DNA from: a virus
DNA: 31,559 bases
IMG/VR virus record: IMGVR_UViG_3300006920_000145
Location: 1 to 31,559 of that record
Strand: one strand, 5' to 3'
Shown here: one piece after another, positions 1 to 8,400 of the stretch
Layout: each line of letters begins with the position of its first letter
How positions within the stretch are numbered: the first letter of the stretch is position 1
Program-made: the position numbers and the translations under genes
The notes under the pieces: model-generated
Told to the model about the DNA's origin: nothing
Database searches by the model: none
What the model saw: only the letters and a program-made list of their open reading frames with translations

Positions 1-117
1 TCGGACCTCGTTTGGGCGCTTGGCCTACAGGTGCGGCTTACCATAGCGGACCGCAGGAACGAGGACCGCAGCGAGAGCGATAGCGGAGCCACACCAACAC
101 AAGGACCAGGACAATGA
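1..117 (+). CDS. 3' end of a gene truncated by the window edge, unknown
   Basis: Reading frame 1 is open from the first base to a TGA at 115-117, and that stop overlaps the ATG of the next gene as ATGA. This is the spacing seen at the other real junctions of this operon. About 38 residues remain, and the end is polar (Asp, Arg, Ser, Gly, Pro, Gln). The last 44 bases are a repeat found again at 1057-1100, where the same DNA is read in another frame. The tail is therefore probably a non-conserved extension over an intergenic repeat, and no function can be assigned. Confidence 0.5.
   Translation, partial: SDLVWALGLQVRLTIADRRNEDRSESDSGATPTQGPGQ
74..117 (+). repeat. 44-bp direct repeat, copy 1
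   Basis: A 44-base segment ending at ACAATGA is repeated without mismatch at 1057-1100. It covers the end of one gene, the AAGGACCAGGAC stretch that would serve as ribosome binding region, and the next ATG. The sequence before it (AGCGGACCGCAG at 47-58) also recurs near 1026-1037. The repeat probably spread together with the small-gene modules of this operon. Confidence 0.85.
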
Positions 118-404
118 GTGACAGGATAGAGGAAATCGAGCGCATCGAAGCGCCGTGGCGGGACATTGTTGCGGGCCTTCGCAAGCAGCTTTCCGAACAG
201 CGAGACACCATCGCCAACCTCAAATGCTTCTACGAGGAAAAGCGCCTTCTCCTCGCCGCTCGTGATGATGAGATAGAACGGTTGAAGGCGGCGGGGGGAG
301 TTTTAGCTGGGCTGCTTGCCGCGTCTCGGTCGCTTGAAACTGTGAAGGACTGCCAAGACATGATGGATGCCGCCCTCACACAATGGAAGGAAGCTCAATC
401 ATGA
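114..404 (+). CDS. small coiled-coil phage protein
   Basis: 96 residues. The middle (about residues 4-65) is rich in Glu, Lys, Arg and Leu with heptad-like spacing, which suggests a coiled coil. I see no catalytic motif or membrane segment. The ATG overlaps the previous stop as ATGA, and the gene's own TGA (402-404) overlaps the next ATG (401-403), so it is one of a chain of translationally coupled genes. An AAGGACCAGGAC sequence lies just upstream of the start. Short coiled-coil proteins like this are common in early or accessory operons of alphaproteobacterial phages. I do not recognise the family. Confidence 0.7.
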   Translation: MSDRIEEIERIEAPWRDIVAGLRKQLSEQRDTIANLKCFYEEKRLLLAARDDEIERLKAAGGVLAGLLAASRSLETVKDCQDMMDAALTQWKEAQS

Positions 405-613
405 CGCGTGAGCAAATCATTGCCAAGGCAGCGAAGGCATTGGATCGGCACGGCCTCAAGCAGCGCGGCTGGTCAGATGAAGACATTGAACGGGCAATGG
501 ATTTGTGCCCGACACCATCGCCGTCCGGGTTGCAGATGGCAGAAGTTTTCTACGATAGCATTTTTCGAAGCCCACCACGCCGCCCGTATAGCCGGAGAGC
601 TGGAAAGGATTGA
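401..613 (+). CDS. small unknown protein, possibly frameshifted near its end
   Basis: 70 residues from the ATG that overlaps the upstream stop as ATGA. The first 55 residues look natural (MTREQIIAKAAKALDRHG, then a WSDEDIERAMDLCP segment). After the run of five T's around 560-565 the frame becomes Pro/Arg-rich and stops at 611-613. Removing one T would instead give an ending of IFEAHHAARIAGELERIDHE and a stop at 621-623. That helix-like, charged ending is more protein-like, so a one-base insertion in the homopolymer (mutation or sequencing error) or a +1 slip is plausible. Function unknown. Confidence 0.6.
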   Translation: MTREQIIAKAAKALDRHGLKQRGWSDEDIERAMDLCPTPSPSGLQMAEVFYDSIFRSPPRRPYSRRAGKD

Positions 614-615
614 CC

Positions 616-1104
616 ATGAGTGAGCCAACACCAGAGATGATTGAGGCGGGCGTTCGCGCCGCCGTCAACTTCGCAAGACGAAACGCGGGCAGGGCGACCG
701 ACCCAGGATGGGAGGGGTATGTTATCGACATCTACCTAGCCATGCAGGCTGCGGGCCGGGGTGGTTGGCAGCTTATCGACGACGAGGCGAAGCGTCTAGA
801 CGAGGTGCTGGCGTATAGCGTGCATGGCGGCACCGGCACAATGCTTATTCGTTGGGGTTCTTTGATCGACTTTCTTTCTGACGGCGAAATCGAAGAGCTG
901 GCACGCGACGGAATGGACGATGAATCGTTGGAGGATCCGGGCTGGTATTTTGCGGACTTCGCCCATGGAGGCAGATTGGGGTCCGATTGCTACCCAACAC
1001 ACTACATGCCCGTCCCCCAACCGTCAGCGGACCGCAGCGCCAGCGAGGCCACACCAAGAGCGATAGCGGAGCCACACCAACACAAGGACCAGGACAATGA
1101 CTGA
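616..1104 (+). CDS. modular phage protein with MSEPTPEMIEAG head module
   Basis: 162 residues. I place the start at ATG 616, preceded by a good AAAGGA, rather than at the upstream TTG (610). The N-terminal module, MSEPTPEMIEAG followed some 25-30 residues later by IYLAMQAA, is a recurring head domain in small proteins of alphaproteobacterial phages. The next gene carries it almost unchanged at both DNA and protein level. The middle is acidic (SDGEIEELARDGMDDESLEDPGW). The C-terminus runs through the 44-bp repeat and is probably not conserved. It overlaps the next gene by 8 bases. Function unknown. Confidence 0.75.
   Translation: MSEPTPEMIEAGVRAAVNFARRNAGRATDPGWEGYVIDIYLAMQAAGRGGWQLIDDEAKRLDEVLAYSVHGGTGTMLIRWGSLIDFLSDGEIEELARDGMDDESLEDPGWYFADFAHGGRLGSDCYPTHYMPVPQPSADRSASEATPRAIAEPHQHKDQDND
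1057..1100 (+). repeat. 44-bp direct repeat, copy 2
   Basis: Perfect copy of bases 74-117, 983 bp downstream. Here the repeat is read in a different frame as the C-terminus of the upstream protein. It again ends on the ATG of the next gene. An internal near-duplication of the GCCACACCAA block sits directly upstream. Confidence 0.85.
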
Positions 1105-1489
1105 GCCAACACCAGAGATGATTGAAGCGGGGGCGGAATGCGCTCGGCAATTCGCCACTGAAGGCGGCGGGAAGGCTGACGACATTGCGAAGCGCATCTA
1201 CCTAGCCATGCAGGCTGTAGCGCCGGATGGGAGGGAGCGTCGTGTCAAGCCGCTTGAGTGGATCGAAGGCGCGCTGCGGACAGGCGGCGTCTACTTCCAA
1301 TCAAGGGCGCAATACCATGATGAGGCGGGTTATCGTATCGTGCCGACAGGACTGGTCTGGCAAGCTTCCGGCTCAATGATCGGGACTTTCCCGACGCTTC
1401 TGGACGCGCAAGCTGCTTGCCAGCATGATCGCGAAGCCGCGTTCCGCTCTATGTCCGCTCCTCTCCCACCCTTACCGGAGGGCGTGTAA
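1097..1489 (+). CDS. modular phage protein, duplicated head module plus VKPLEW-type domain
   Basis: 130 residues. Residues 1-41 repeat the head of the previous gene (MTEPTPEMIEAG and IYLAMQAV). The two start regions match over about 37 bases, and a 21-base block coding IYLAMQA is identical. From about residue 49 the sequence RRVKPLEW, then GYRIVP, then GTFPTLLDAQAACQHDREAAFRSM matches a small domain I know from rhizobial and other alphaproteobacterial phages. Its role is not established. The gene overlaps the previous one by 8 bases and its TAA overlaps the following ATG (TAATG). The pair looks like a tandem module duplication. Confidence 0.75.
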   Translation: MTEPTPEMIEAGAECARQFATEGGGKADDIAKRIYLAMQAVAPDGRERRVKPLEWIEGALRTGGVYFQSRAQYHDEAGYRIVPTGLVWQASGSMIGTFPTLLDAQAACQHDREAAFRSMSAPLPPLPEGV

Positions 1490-1662
1490 TGGCTGATGAA
1501 TATGGCCGACCGACCGCCATGAAGGTCAAAGGCTGCGAATGGTATCTGCCAGCCGTGACGACCGCGACCGGCCCCAAAGCCATTAGGCATCGGGCCTGTC
1601 CTGTAGGCTCATCAACATCGTCTTATTGCTGGAGCCCCGGCTTGACCCGAAGAAATAACTGA
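1489..1662 (+). CDS. possible short terminal gene of the left operon
   Basis: 57 codons starting at the ATG of a TAATG overlap with the preceding gene, the coupling used through this operon. The first 35 or so residues (MADEYGRPTAMKVKGCEWYL) look like real coding sequence. The rest runs into the 3' end of the oppositely oriented holin gene for 80 bases and looks like antisense translation. It may be a truncated or decayed gene. No family recognised. Confidence 0.35.
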   Translation: MADEYGRPTAMKVKGCEWYLPAVTTATGPKAIRHRACPVGSSTSSYCWSPGLTRRNN

Positions 1663-2104
1663 CCACCTGCGACGACATGGCGCCGAGAAGGCCGGCCAGG
1701 GAGAAGACCAGGTTCTGCTGGCTCTCGCTCAGGCCGCTGACGAGGAAGGCCGTCAGGACCGTCGAGACAAAGCCGACAACCACCACGCCGCCGACGCCGT
1801 ACATCATCCAGTCTGTGCGGCCCATCTTGGCCAGCTCAAGGCGCATAGAGCGCGCATCCTGCCGGTCTGCCAGATATGCCTGCTCAAGCTCTACATCGAG
1901 CTGTGCGGCCTGTGAGCGGAACGCAGCGGCGTGTTCAACGCTGGCCGCCAGAGCGGCCTCGACTTCTTCCGGCGTTGTCGCGCCTGTGATCGCCCGCCCC
2001 ATCGAGAAGATTTGATCCGCCACATCGCCGGCCCCTGGGCCAACCAGTCGCCGGACGAGGCCGGGCGCGAACTGTGCGGCAAGCCTTAGGGCTACATCAA
2101 TCAT
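1583..2104 (-). CDS. holin-like membrane protein
   Basis: 173 residues from the ATG at 2104, which has an AAGAGG ribosome binding site. The annotated frame could begin further upstream inside the endolysin gene, but MIDVALRLAAQFAPGLV is the natural start. The N-terminal half is helical and soluble with an acidic coiled-coil-like stretch (about 45-95). Two hydrophobic segments follow at about 100-123 and 130-152, and the end is short and basic. The YFFGSSRGSSNKT ending is typical of a holin-like family found beside endolysins in alphaproteobacterial phages. It lies 11 bases after the endolysin at the end of the late operon. The role is to permeabilise the inner membrane and release the endolysin. 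Confidence 0.7.
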   Translation of the reverse strand: MIDVALRLAAQFAPGLVRRLVGPGAGDVADQIFSMGRAITGATTPEEVEAALAASVEHAAAFRSQAAQLDVELEQAYLADRQDARSMRLELAKMGRTDWMMYGVGGVVVVGFVSTVLTAFLVSGLSESQQNLVFSLAGLLGAMSSQVVSYFFGSSRGSSNKTMLMSLQDRPDA

Positions 2105-2115
2105 CAGAATGCCTC

Positions 2116-2619
2116 TTAAATCGCGCTCATGGCCGCTGTGAGCGTGTCCATGAGCCGGCGTGACCATCCGAGCCCGAACACTGAAAACGTGCTCAGGCCC
2201 CCGTAAAATCGCATCCGCTGCGCTGCCAGCTCGATCATAAGGGTTTCAGGATCGGCTGACTTCACCGCGGCAATAGTCTTCGGACCAATCTTGCCATCAG
2301 CATCAACGCCGGCCGCACGCTGCAAAAGCTTCGCGGATCGACTGACGCCATGATTGACCGCGCCATCAAAGACCATGAGATCCAGACCGGCAGGCATATC
2401 GCCGCACTTGGCTGCGTCCCAATAGTTCGCCTTGTAGATCGCCGCGGCTTCATCTCTGGTCAGATCGCGGACTTCCTGTGGAGTGACGTGCCGGTCGCGC
2501 CATTGCCCCAGCGTGTCCCGAGTGATGCCAAAATTGGTGGCGCCGCCCGGATCGGAGACATGGTTCACGAAGCCGCCCTCGTGTTTCAGGACGTGAGTAA
2601 GGGCCAGGACGAAGCTCAT
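2116..2619 (-). CDS. endolysin, glycoside hydrolase family 108 type with peptidoglycan-binding end
   Basis: 167 residues. The N-terminus has the family signature: a His-Glu-Gly-Gly (residues 13-16, catalytic Glu14) followed by DPGGATNFGIT (23-33). This is the arrangement of the N-acetylmuramidase family named for E. coli RrrD-like and Zymomonas ZliS-like enzymes. The second half (about 85-165: FDGAVNHG, LQRAAGVDADGKIGPKT, AAQRMRFY) is the matching predicted peptidoglycan-binding domain. No signal peptide is visible, so export should depend on the neighbouring holin. A GAGGAG ribosome binding site precedes the ATG. It follows the tailspike gene and precedes the holin. Confidence 0.92.
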   Translation of the reverse strand: MSFVLALTHVLKHEGGFVNHVSDPGGATNFGITRDTLGQWRDRHVTPQEVRDLTRDEAAAIYKANYWDAAKCGDMPAGLDLMVFDGAVNHGVSRSAKLLQRAAGVDADGKIGPKTIAAVKSADPETLMIELAAQRMRFYGGLSTFSVFGLGWSRRLMDTLTAAMSAI

Positions 2620-2702
2620 GCTCTATCTCCTCGGGACCGGGTGCCATGGCTCATCATGCTGTCGTGCTGTTAATCATGGCTCATTCCTTTTGGGGTTGGT
2701 GT

Positions 2703-5417
2703 TTACGCCGTGGTGTTATCTGTGATTAGGCCGTAAGCCTCAAGAGCGGTCAAGGCGCTCGCCAGTGCGGCATTTCCCCCTCGTGATCCCGTGACGGTCT
2801 GCCTGGTGGCCCCGTTCGATCCCATGAAGCCAACTGGGTTATTCGTCCAGCCGAGGCGAAGCGAGCCTGCCCCTTTGGGTAGCACATCCATCGTGATGTT
2901 GGTGTCAGAGCCGTATGACGAAATCTTGACCGCCCCTGTGGTGTTTGCGCCCTGGAACTCCAAGTGATTTGTACGCTGAGCGGGCGTGTAGATATGCCCC
3001 GCCCCCTGCCCCGCGATTGTCAAGTTAAGGTCTGTCGCGCCCGTCCCTTGAGCGCGCACCTGCGGCGTACCGCCGCCCGTTGACCCAAGGAATTGAACAT
3101 TGTTCGCCTTATTGCCGGGCGCGGATACGTAACCGGCCCCCTTGGCGTTGACGCTGAAATTGATGTCTGTCGCCGGGCCGTTTGGTCCCACGCTACCATT
3201 GGTCGAAGCCGTGCCGCCGATAGTTTCGACTGTAGAGGTTTGGCTGGCCGTGTATGTGCACTCAGCCGAGTGGAGGTAGAGCGCATCTTTTGTTTGAACA
3301 ATCGAGCGCGTCAAGTCACAGTTTGTGATGCTCGCGGCTGTTCCGATCTTGGAATTGTTGCCGAAGATGGACACCCGCTCTAGCCGGTCGATAACGAAGG
3401 TGTACGCGCTGACCACATCAAATTGACAGCCCGTGACGCAGACCGAGGACCGGTATTCGTCATTCGACGGCCCCTCGATCTTGAAGCCAGCCAGGCCTAG
3501 GACGAAGTGCACGCCCGTACAAACAAAATCCCCCACGCCGATATCCGCACTCCCATTCCCGAAGCGGAAACCGTACTCGGTCGCGCGGTACTGCCCGCCC
3601 ATAATTAGATTGTGCGCGCCGTTACCCGCTTCCCAGAAAATGCAGTTGGTCGGGTAGCGGGTCGAAATCGGCGTAACGAGGTTAATGTAATTATTGAAGC
3701 CGCCCGCCGAAATGGTGGTATTGCCGAGGCCGTCATCAATGCGGCCCGTTTCCTCATGGTAGATGTTGGCCAAACCCCATTTGCGGAAGCGCAGATTGCG
3801 GAACATGGAGTGCCCGAGACCGGTCGCGCTGGCAGCGGACGCTACAACCCGGATGGCAACAGCGTTGGCACCGGTCGCGTGGGTATTGTCAAACCAGATG
3901 CCCTCGAAATGCGCCCGATAGAGTTGGGCGGATGACGTGTCGATTTTAAACAGGTCGCCGTCATGGCTGCCGCGCACGATAGTCTGTGTCTCACCGTCAC
4001 CATACACCCGCATATCGCTGATTGTGATGGTGGCGATGGTGGCGCTTGCGAGATACGTGCCTGTCGGGAAGTACAGCGGCGCGAGCGTGTAAATCGCGTA
4101 CTGTGCCGCCGCCTGGAGTGCGGCAGTGCTGTCGCCACCCGTGCGGGACACGCCGAAGTGCAGCACGTTGACCGCATTCGCTGCCGAGTTTTCGCGACGC
4201 CAGCACCCGGATGCCCCGGTCGCGTCGCTGTCGGGCGCGATGATGACGCCCTCATAAACCGTCGCGCTGATGGTCTGCGCTGTGATGTGAGCGGAAAGGT
4301 CAGCGCTGTCCCAGTAGAAATAACCAGATTGGAGCGCTTGGCCGACATAGGCCGTGTCGCCATCGGTAAGCCCCGCCGTGGAAAGCGCCTTGAGCTGGGC
4401 AATAGTGTATTGATTGCCCACGCGCATGGCGAAGTCGCCATCAGACAAAGCGGTGTTGAATTGGGCCTCGGTGCCCGTCACCGTGTTGCTGGCAAGGTCG
4501 AACGTTTTATTGGTGAACGCTTCAGTTCCGGCGAGCGTGGCGAAGCTGCCATCAGACAGCGCCGCGTTGAACTCATCAAGCGTTCCGGCTAGCGTGCCCT
4601 CGGACATATCGAGCGTCAAGGTATTACTGGCGGAATCAATTGCCTTGTTGGTGAGTGTTTCCGTCCCGGCGAGTGTGGCGAGCGCCCCATCATAATCGGG
4701 GATGGTCATTGTGCGCGTCGTGCCGGACGTGACGCCGGAAAGCTGGAAGGCCAGCTTCTTGGTTACGTCACCGTCATCGGCAATGCGGAACACGGCATCA
4801 GACAGGGCGTTGAGGCCAATGCTGGCTTGTAGGGTTGCCCCGCTTTCACCAACCCATGTCGTGCCATCGCCCACCAGAAAAGTGCCGTCAGTCGGAGTGA
4901 CGTCTACAATGTCGCTGACGGCCGCGCTTGTAGAGTCATTGGCATAAAGCACCATGGCGCCGGACGAGTCGAAGCCATAGAATCTGCCGGCCCGCGTGGT
5001 CGCGTCGGCCATGACAAAATCAGCGTCTTCTTCAACCGGGAATTTGACAGAGCGCGCCGCATCCCGCCGATATTCTTGCGCATACATCGCGTGCTTGTTC
5101 AGGGCGGCATTGATATTCGCGCCCGTCACCTGACCAGAAGTGAAGTCCGATGTCCGCTCGGCAATCTGATTTCTGGCAATCGTGAGAGTGACGCTCGCAA
5201 CTGGCGTCACCAGCGTGATCGAGCCGCCATCATAGCCAGCCGTCGCGCTGCCTGTGCCGGGCGTGTCGGTGAATCCCGACTGTGCCAGGGCTACCCCGTC
5301 GATGCGGACTTCCAAATCTGACTTCCGAAAATACGGATAGCCAAAGGTGAACGGCCCGGAACTCGAAGCTCCGACCGTATATTCGATGAACGTGGGTTCG
5401 TCAGGAGCAGTAACCAT
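2703..5417 (-). CDS. tailspike / tail fibre with T7-fibre-like head and beta-helix
   Basis: 904 residues. Residues 1 to about 125 resemble the N-terminal virion-anchoring domain of T7 gp17 fibres ([51 protein letters not shown]). Two tandem repeats of the type LAGTExxTNKxxDxASNT...ALSDGxFA occupy about 247-333. From about 415 a pectate-lyase-like right-handed beta-helix begins ([45 protein letters not shown]). The end is Gly/Thr/Asn rich and probably trimerising. This is the likely receptor-binding and possibly polysaccharide-degrading protein. I see no intramolecular chaperone motif. It is preceded by a GGTGCGTTTCTG box. Confidence 0.88.
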   Translation of the reverse strand: MVTAPDEPTFIEYTVGASSSGPFTFGYPYFRKSDLEVRIDGVALAQSGFTDTPGTGSATAGYDGGSITLVTPVASVTLTIARNQIAERTSDFTSGQVTGANINAALNKHAMYAQEYRRDAARSVKFPVEEDADFVMADATTRAGRFYGFDSSGAMVLYANDSTSAAVSDIVDVTPTDGTFLVGDGTTWVGESGATLQASIGLNALSDAVFRIADDGDVTKKLAFQLSGVTSGTTRTMTIPDYDGALATLAGTETLTNKAIDSASNTLTLDMSEGTLAGTLDEFNAALSDGSFATLAGTEAFTNKTFDLASNTVTGTEAQFNTALSDGDFAMRVGNQYTIAQLKALSTAGLTDGDTAYVGQALQSGYFYWDSADLSAHITAQTISATVYEGVIIAPDSDATGASGCWRRENSAANAVNVLHFGVSRTGGDSTAALQAAAQYAIYTLAPLYFPTGTYLASATIATITISDMRVYGDGETQTIVRGSHDGDLFKIDTSSAQLYRAHFEGIWFDNTHATGANAVAIRVVASAASATGLGHSMFRNLRFRKWGLANIYHEETGRIDDGLGNTTISAGGFNNYINLVTPISTRYPTNCIFWEAGNGAHNLIMGGQYRATEYGFRFGNGSADIGVGDFVCTGVHFVLGLAGFKIEGPSNDEYRSSVCVTGCQFDVVSAYTFVIDRLERVSIFGNNSKIGTAASITNCDLTRSIVQTKDALYLHSAECTYTASQTSTVETIGGTASTNGSVGPNGPATDINFSVNAKGAGYVSAPGNKANNVQFLGSTGGGTPQVRAQGTGATDLNLTIAGQGAGHIYTPAQRTNHLEFQGANTTGAVKISSYGSDTNITMDVLPKGAGSLRLGWTNNPVGFMGSNGATRQTVTGSRGGNAALASALTALEAYGLITDNTTA

Positions 5418-5446
5418 GCTCCGAAAATCGCGGTTCAGAGCATGGG

Positions 5447-5458
5447 CAGAAACGCACC
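5447..5458 (-). promoter_or_regulatory. GGTGCGTTT box upstream of tailspike gene
   Basis: GGTGCGTTTCTG on the minus strand, 30 bases before the tailspike ATG in the 42-base gap after the large internal protein gene. GATTTT follows after 17 bases (5424-5429). The same 12-mer recurs at 23136-23147 and 25064-25075, and its 9-base core at two more gene junctions. The spacing imitates a -35/-10 pair, but a start 6-7 bases past GATTTT would fall on the ATG, so a promoter reading implies a nearly leaderless mRNA. Confidence 0.45.
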
Positions 5459-5459
5459 G

Positions 5460-8400
5460 TTATTGCTGCTGTGCCTGCTCGGTCGCCTGTCGCTGTTCAA
5501 AAGCCACCCTCGCAGCCATCCGCTGATCGGCCATTGCGGTCAGCTCAGAACGAAATTGCGTCTGAACTTGGCGACGTGCGCCCTCGCGGTACCGCTCAAT
5601 CACGCTTTGAATATATTCAGATTTATTGCCGCGTTCGGTCGTGCTGTCAGGACGCCGGCGATACATCGCAGATTCGAGAGAGTTCCCATCGATGATAGAG
5701 TCGAGGCGATCATGCGCACCCACTCCGCCCATCTCCAACCCGTTGCCGGCGAGCCGCACATACTCCCAATATATTTCCGGGGCGTCCCGAAGATCGACCG
5801 GAACAGTCATGCCCGATGACGACCGAACCGAGATGCGCCGATCAGGCATAGCAGGGTAGGCGCCAAGGCGAACAATCTCAGCGTCAATGGGGCTGGCATC
5901 AATTTGACGAACTGCCCAGGGCGCGAGCAGATCGTAGACACGGTTTTCGCCCGACCCCCAAATGCGCGGACGGCCCCAAATGTCATAGGTCTGAGGCAGG
6001 CTATCTGACATACCAGGCGTGCGGGCCATCAGGCGGTCGATCATTGTCTGAGCATCGCGGATCTCAGGATCAACGAAGCGTTCCACATCGGAAATAATTG
6101 TCGGGACCGCAACGCTTCCGGCCTGATTGCGGAAGTAGCTCGGCGCATAGCGATCTGGATCAGACATGAGCTGAACCAATTCCGAAACGCCGGTCAGATA
6201 TGTCTTCGACATCACGACATTCATCATCGAGCCGAGCGACGAGAAGTAGGCGTTCTCTGCCTCGCGCGCTGTGACCTCATCACCGAATGCGCGAGCCATG
6301 ATGTCGTGCATGTCCGCACCGATCTGAAGCATCCCGGCAACCGGCTCCATGCGCCGGATGCTCACATATTTATCGCCCAGCTTGACGGAGTATTCCTGCC
6401 AGCCCTGCGCATCAAGAAACGCCCGCTCGGCTGGGTCATTTGGTGAGCGTCCAGTCAGTTGACCGTTCGCGGCCAGATCCATCCCGAGCATCAGAACGCC
6501 CGTTCCAAGCGCGAGCCTGGACTCGGCAATGGTTCTGCGAGTTCCACCCGCTTTGATGTCTTCACGGATCTCACGGAAAGCTGCACCGGCCGGCGAGTTC
6601 ATAAAGGAGTATTTCAGGATATTGCCGGGCGTCACGATGAACGGCAGGATCAGGTGCCCAAGCGGTAGGCCCGTGCCATTCATCCAGTTTCGCAGGCCCA
6701 TGACGGACTCAGTGCCAAGCCCAACCGGCTCGGTGAAGGTCCGGCGTTGCGCAACCCGGCGTGCTTCGTCCAGAATCTCTGCGCTGGGGTCTTCGATGAT
6801 CTCGGCCATGCGGCGTTGAAAATCTGCACGCTCCGCCCCGGCGCCAAGCTCATTGCTGGCCTGCTCAAATGCCATGCGGTGCCGAGTGGCCAGCTCATTG
6901 ATGCCCTTGAAAAAGTCATCAGCAAAACCAAGGAACTCAGTTGGCGCGCTCAGGACTGCACCGGCCCCATCAAGGATGCGGCCTCCAATCGAACTTCCGT
7001 CCACACCAAACCGCTCAGCACTCAAGCCGCGGGAGTTGTCCGAGTCCACAAACTTGCGACCAGCAACACCGCGGTCATCAAACTTTCCACGGAAGGAGGC
7101 TGTTACAGGGTTTTCCAGGGCGACGGTCGAAACTGTATCCATCAGCGTGCGGCGAGCGCCCTGCTCGGGAGCCGCCTTCTTGATGCGGTCCAGCTCACGA
7201 CCCATGCGGCCGTAGTCGGCTTGGCGCGCAAAGGACATGAACTGCCCGCGGACACCAGCCATAAGGCCAGAGTATTCAGACAGAACCGCTCCGAGCTGTT
7301 GCTCAAGAACGGGATCACCCAGTATCTTACCCTGCACCCCAGCCATCAGCCGCGGGATTGTGTCATAGGCAATCGTGAAGGCATTGCCGGCGAGATTGGC
7401 GATATGGGTTTTCGGGCCTGACAGGAAGGCGGCACGGATGAAGTCGGCTCCGATCTCACCAACAGCCTGACTGACTGACCGATACCGGGTAACGCGATCC
7501 ACAAGGGCAGGATCATCCATCATTTCACGAAGGCGCGCGAGATCCTCATCGGAGAACCGCCCACCGTTCGCATCGAGGACGCCCTGAAGCTGGCGCCGTG
7601 AGGACGCATCAGCCTTTGCCGGAATCCCCCAGGCCCGCAGCGCGCGGCCCGCTTCCTGCTTTGCCGCGGCGATCTCAGCCTGAATGGCCCGGTGAACACC
7701 CATTGCTCGACGCAGATTATAATGCGCCATGTCAGAACCGGATGAGCCGACCTGCAAGACTGCGGCCTTCACATTCTCGGCAGACGCGATGTAGAGGGAT
7801 TGCGCGGCGAGAACTTCGGAATCGCCCAGCGGCGTACCGGCCCGGCGTTCATTCAGCGCATTCCATGCGTCCAGTTGGCGCGCATCGGTGATGACGGTCG
7901 CATCAGCACGCCGCCCGCCACGAGCCGCATTAACCTCACCCGAGAAGGCATCAGCCAGTTGACCGATGATCGAGCGAATATCATCCGGCGCCTGAAGCGC
8001 ATTGAAGTTGATGCGAATGTCCTGACCGCCGAGCATGTCGCCGCCCGGAGCCTTCACCCCCAAGGAGCCACCCGCAGCGTCCACCTCAGCGGCGATGCGC
8101 TCATGGTCGCGCAGAGTCAGCGGCTCGCCCGGTTGCCATGCCGACAGGCGCTCTGCCTGCGCACGGCGTTCAGCCACCCGAGCGTTCGGATCAAGGCCAA
8201 GCCGATCCACCTCATCAATGAGATCCATGCGCGCGGCATCAGCAAGCACGGAGTCAAAGTCCTGCTCTGAATAAACGCGGTCGCCGCCAGACTCTTTGCG
8301 CAGGGCATCGAGCAGATCATTGACGGAGCCACGCTCAAGCCCCGGCAGGCTTCCTTCGACACCGCCCTCGCCCGCGACATTACGCCCGATATACCCGGCC

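Noticed and set aside
2703-5417. Search for a diversity-generating retroelement as in BPP-1
   Set aside because: No reverse transcriptase and no template/variable repeat pair with A-specific differences seen. The repeats in the tailspike are ordinary tandem protein repeats.
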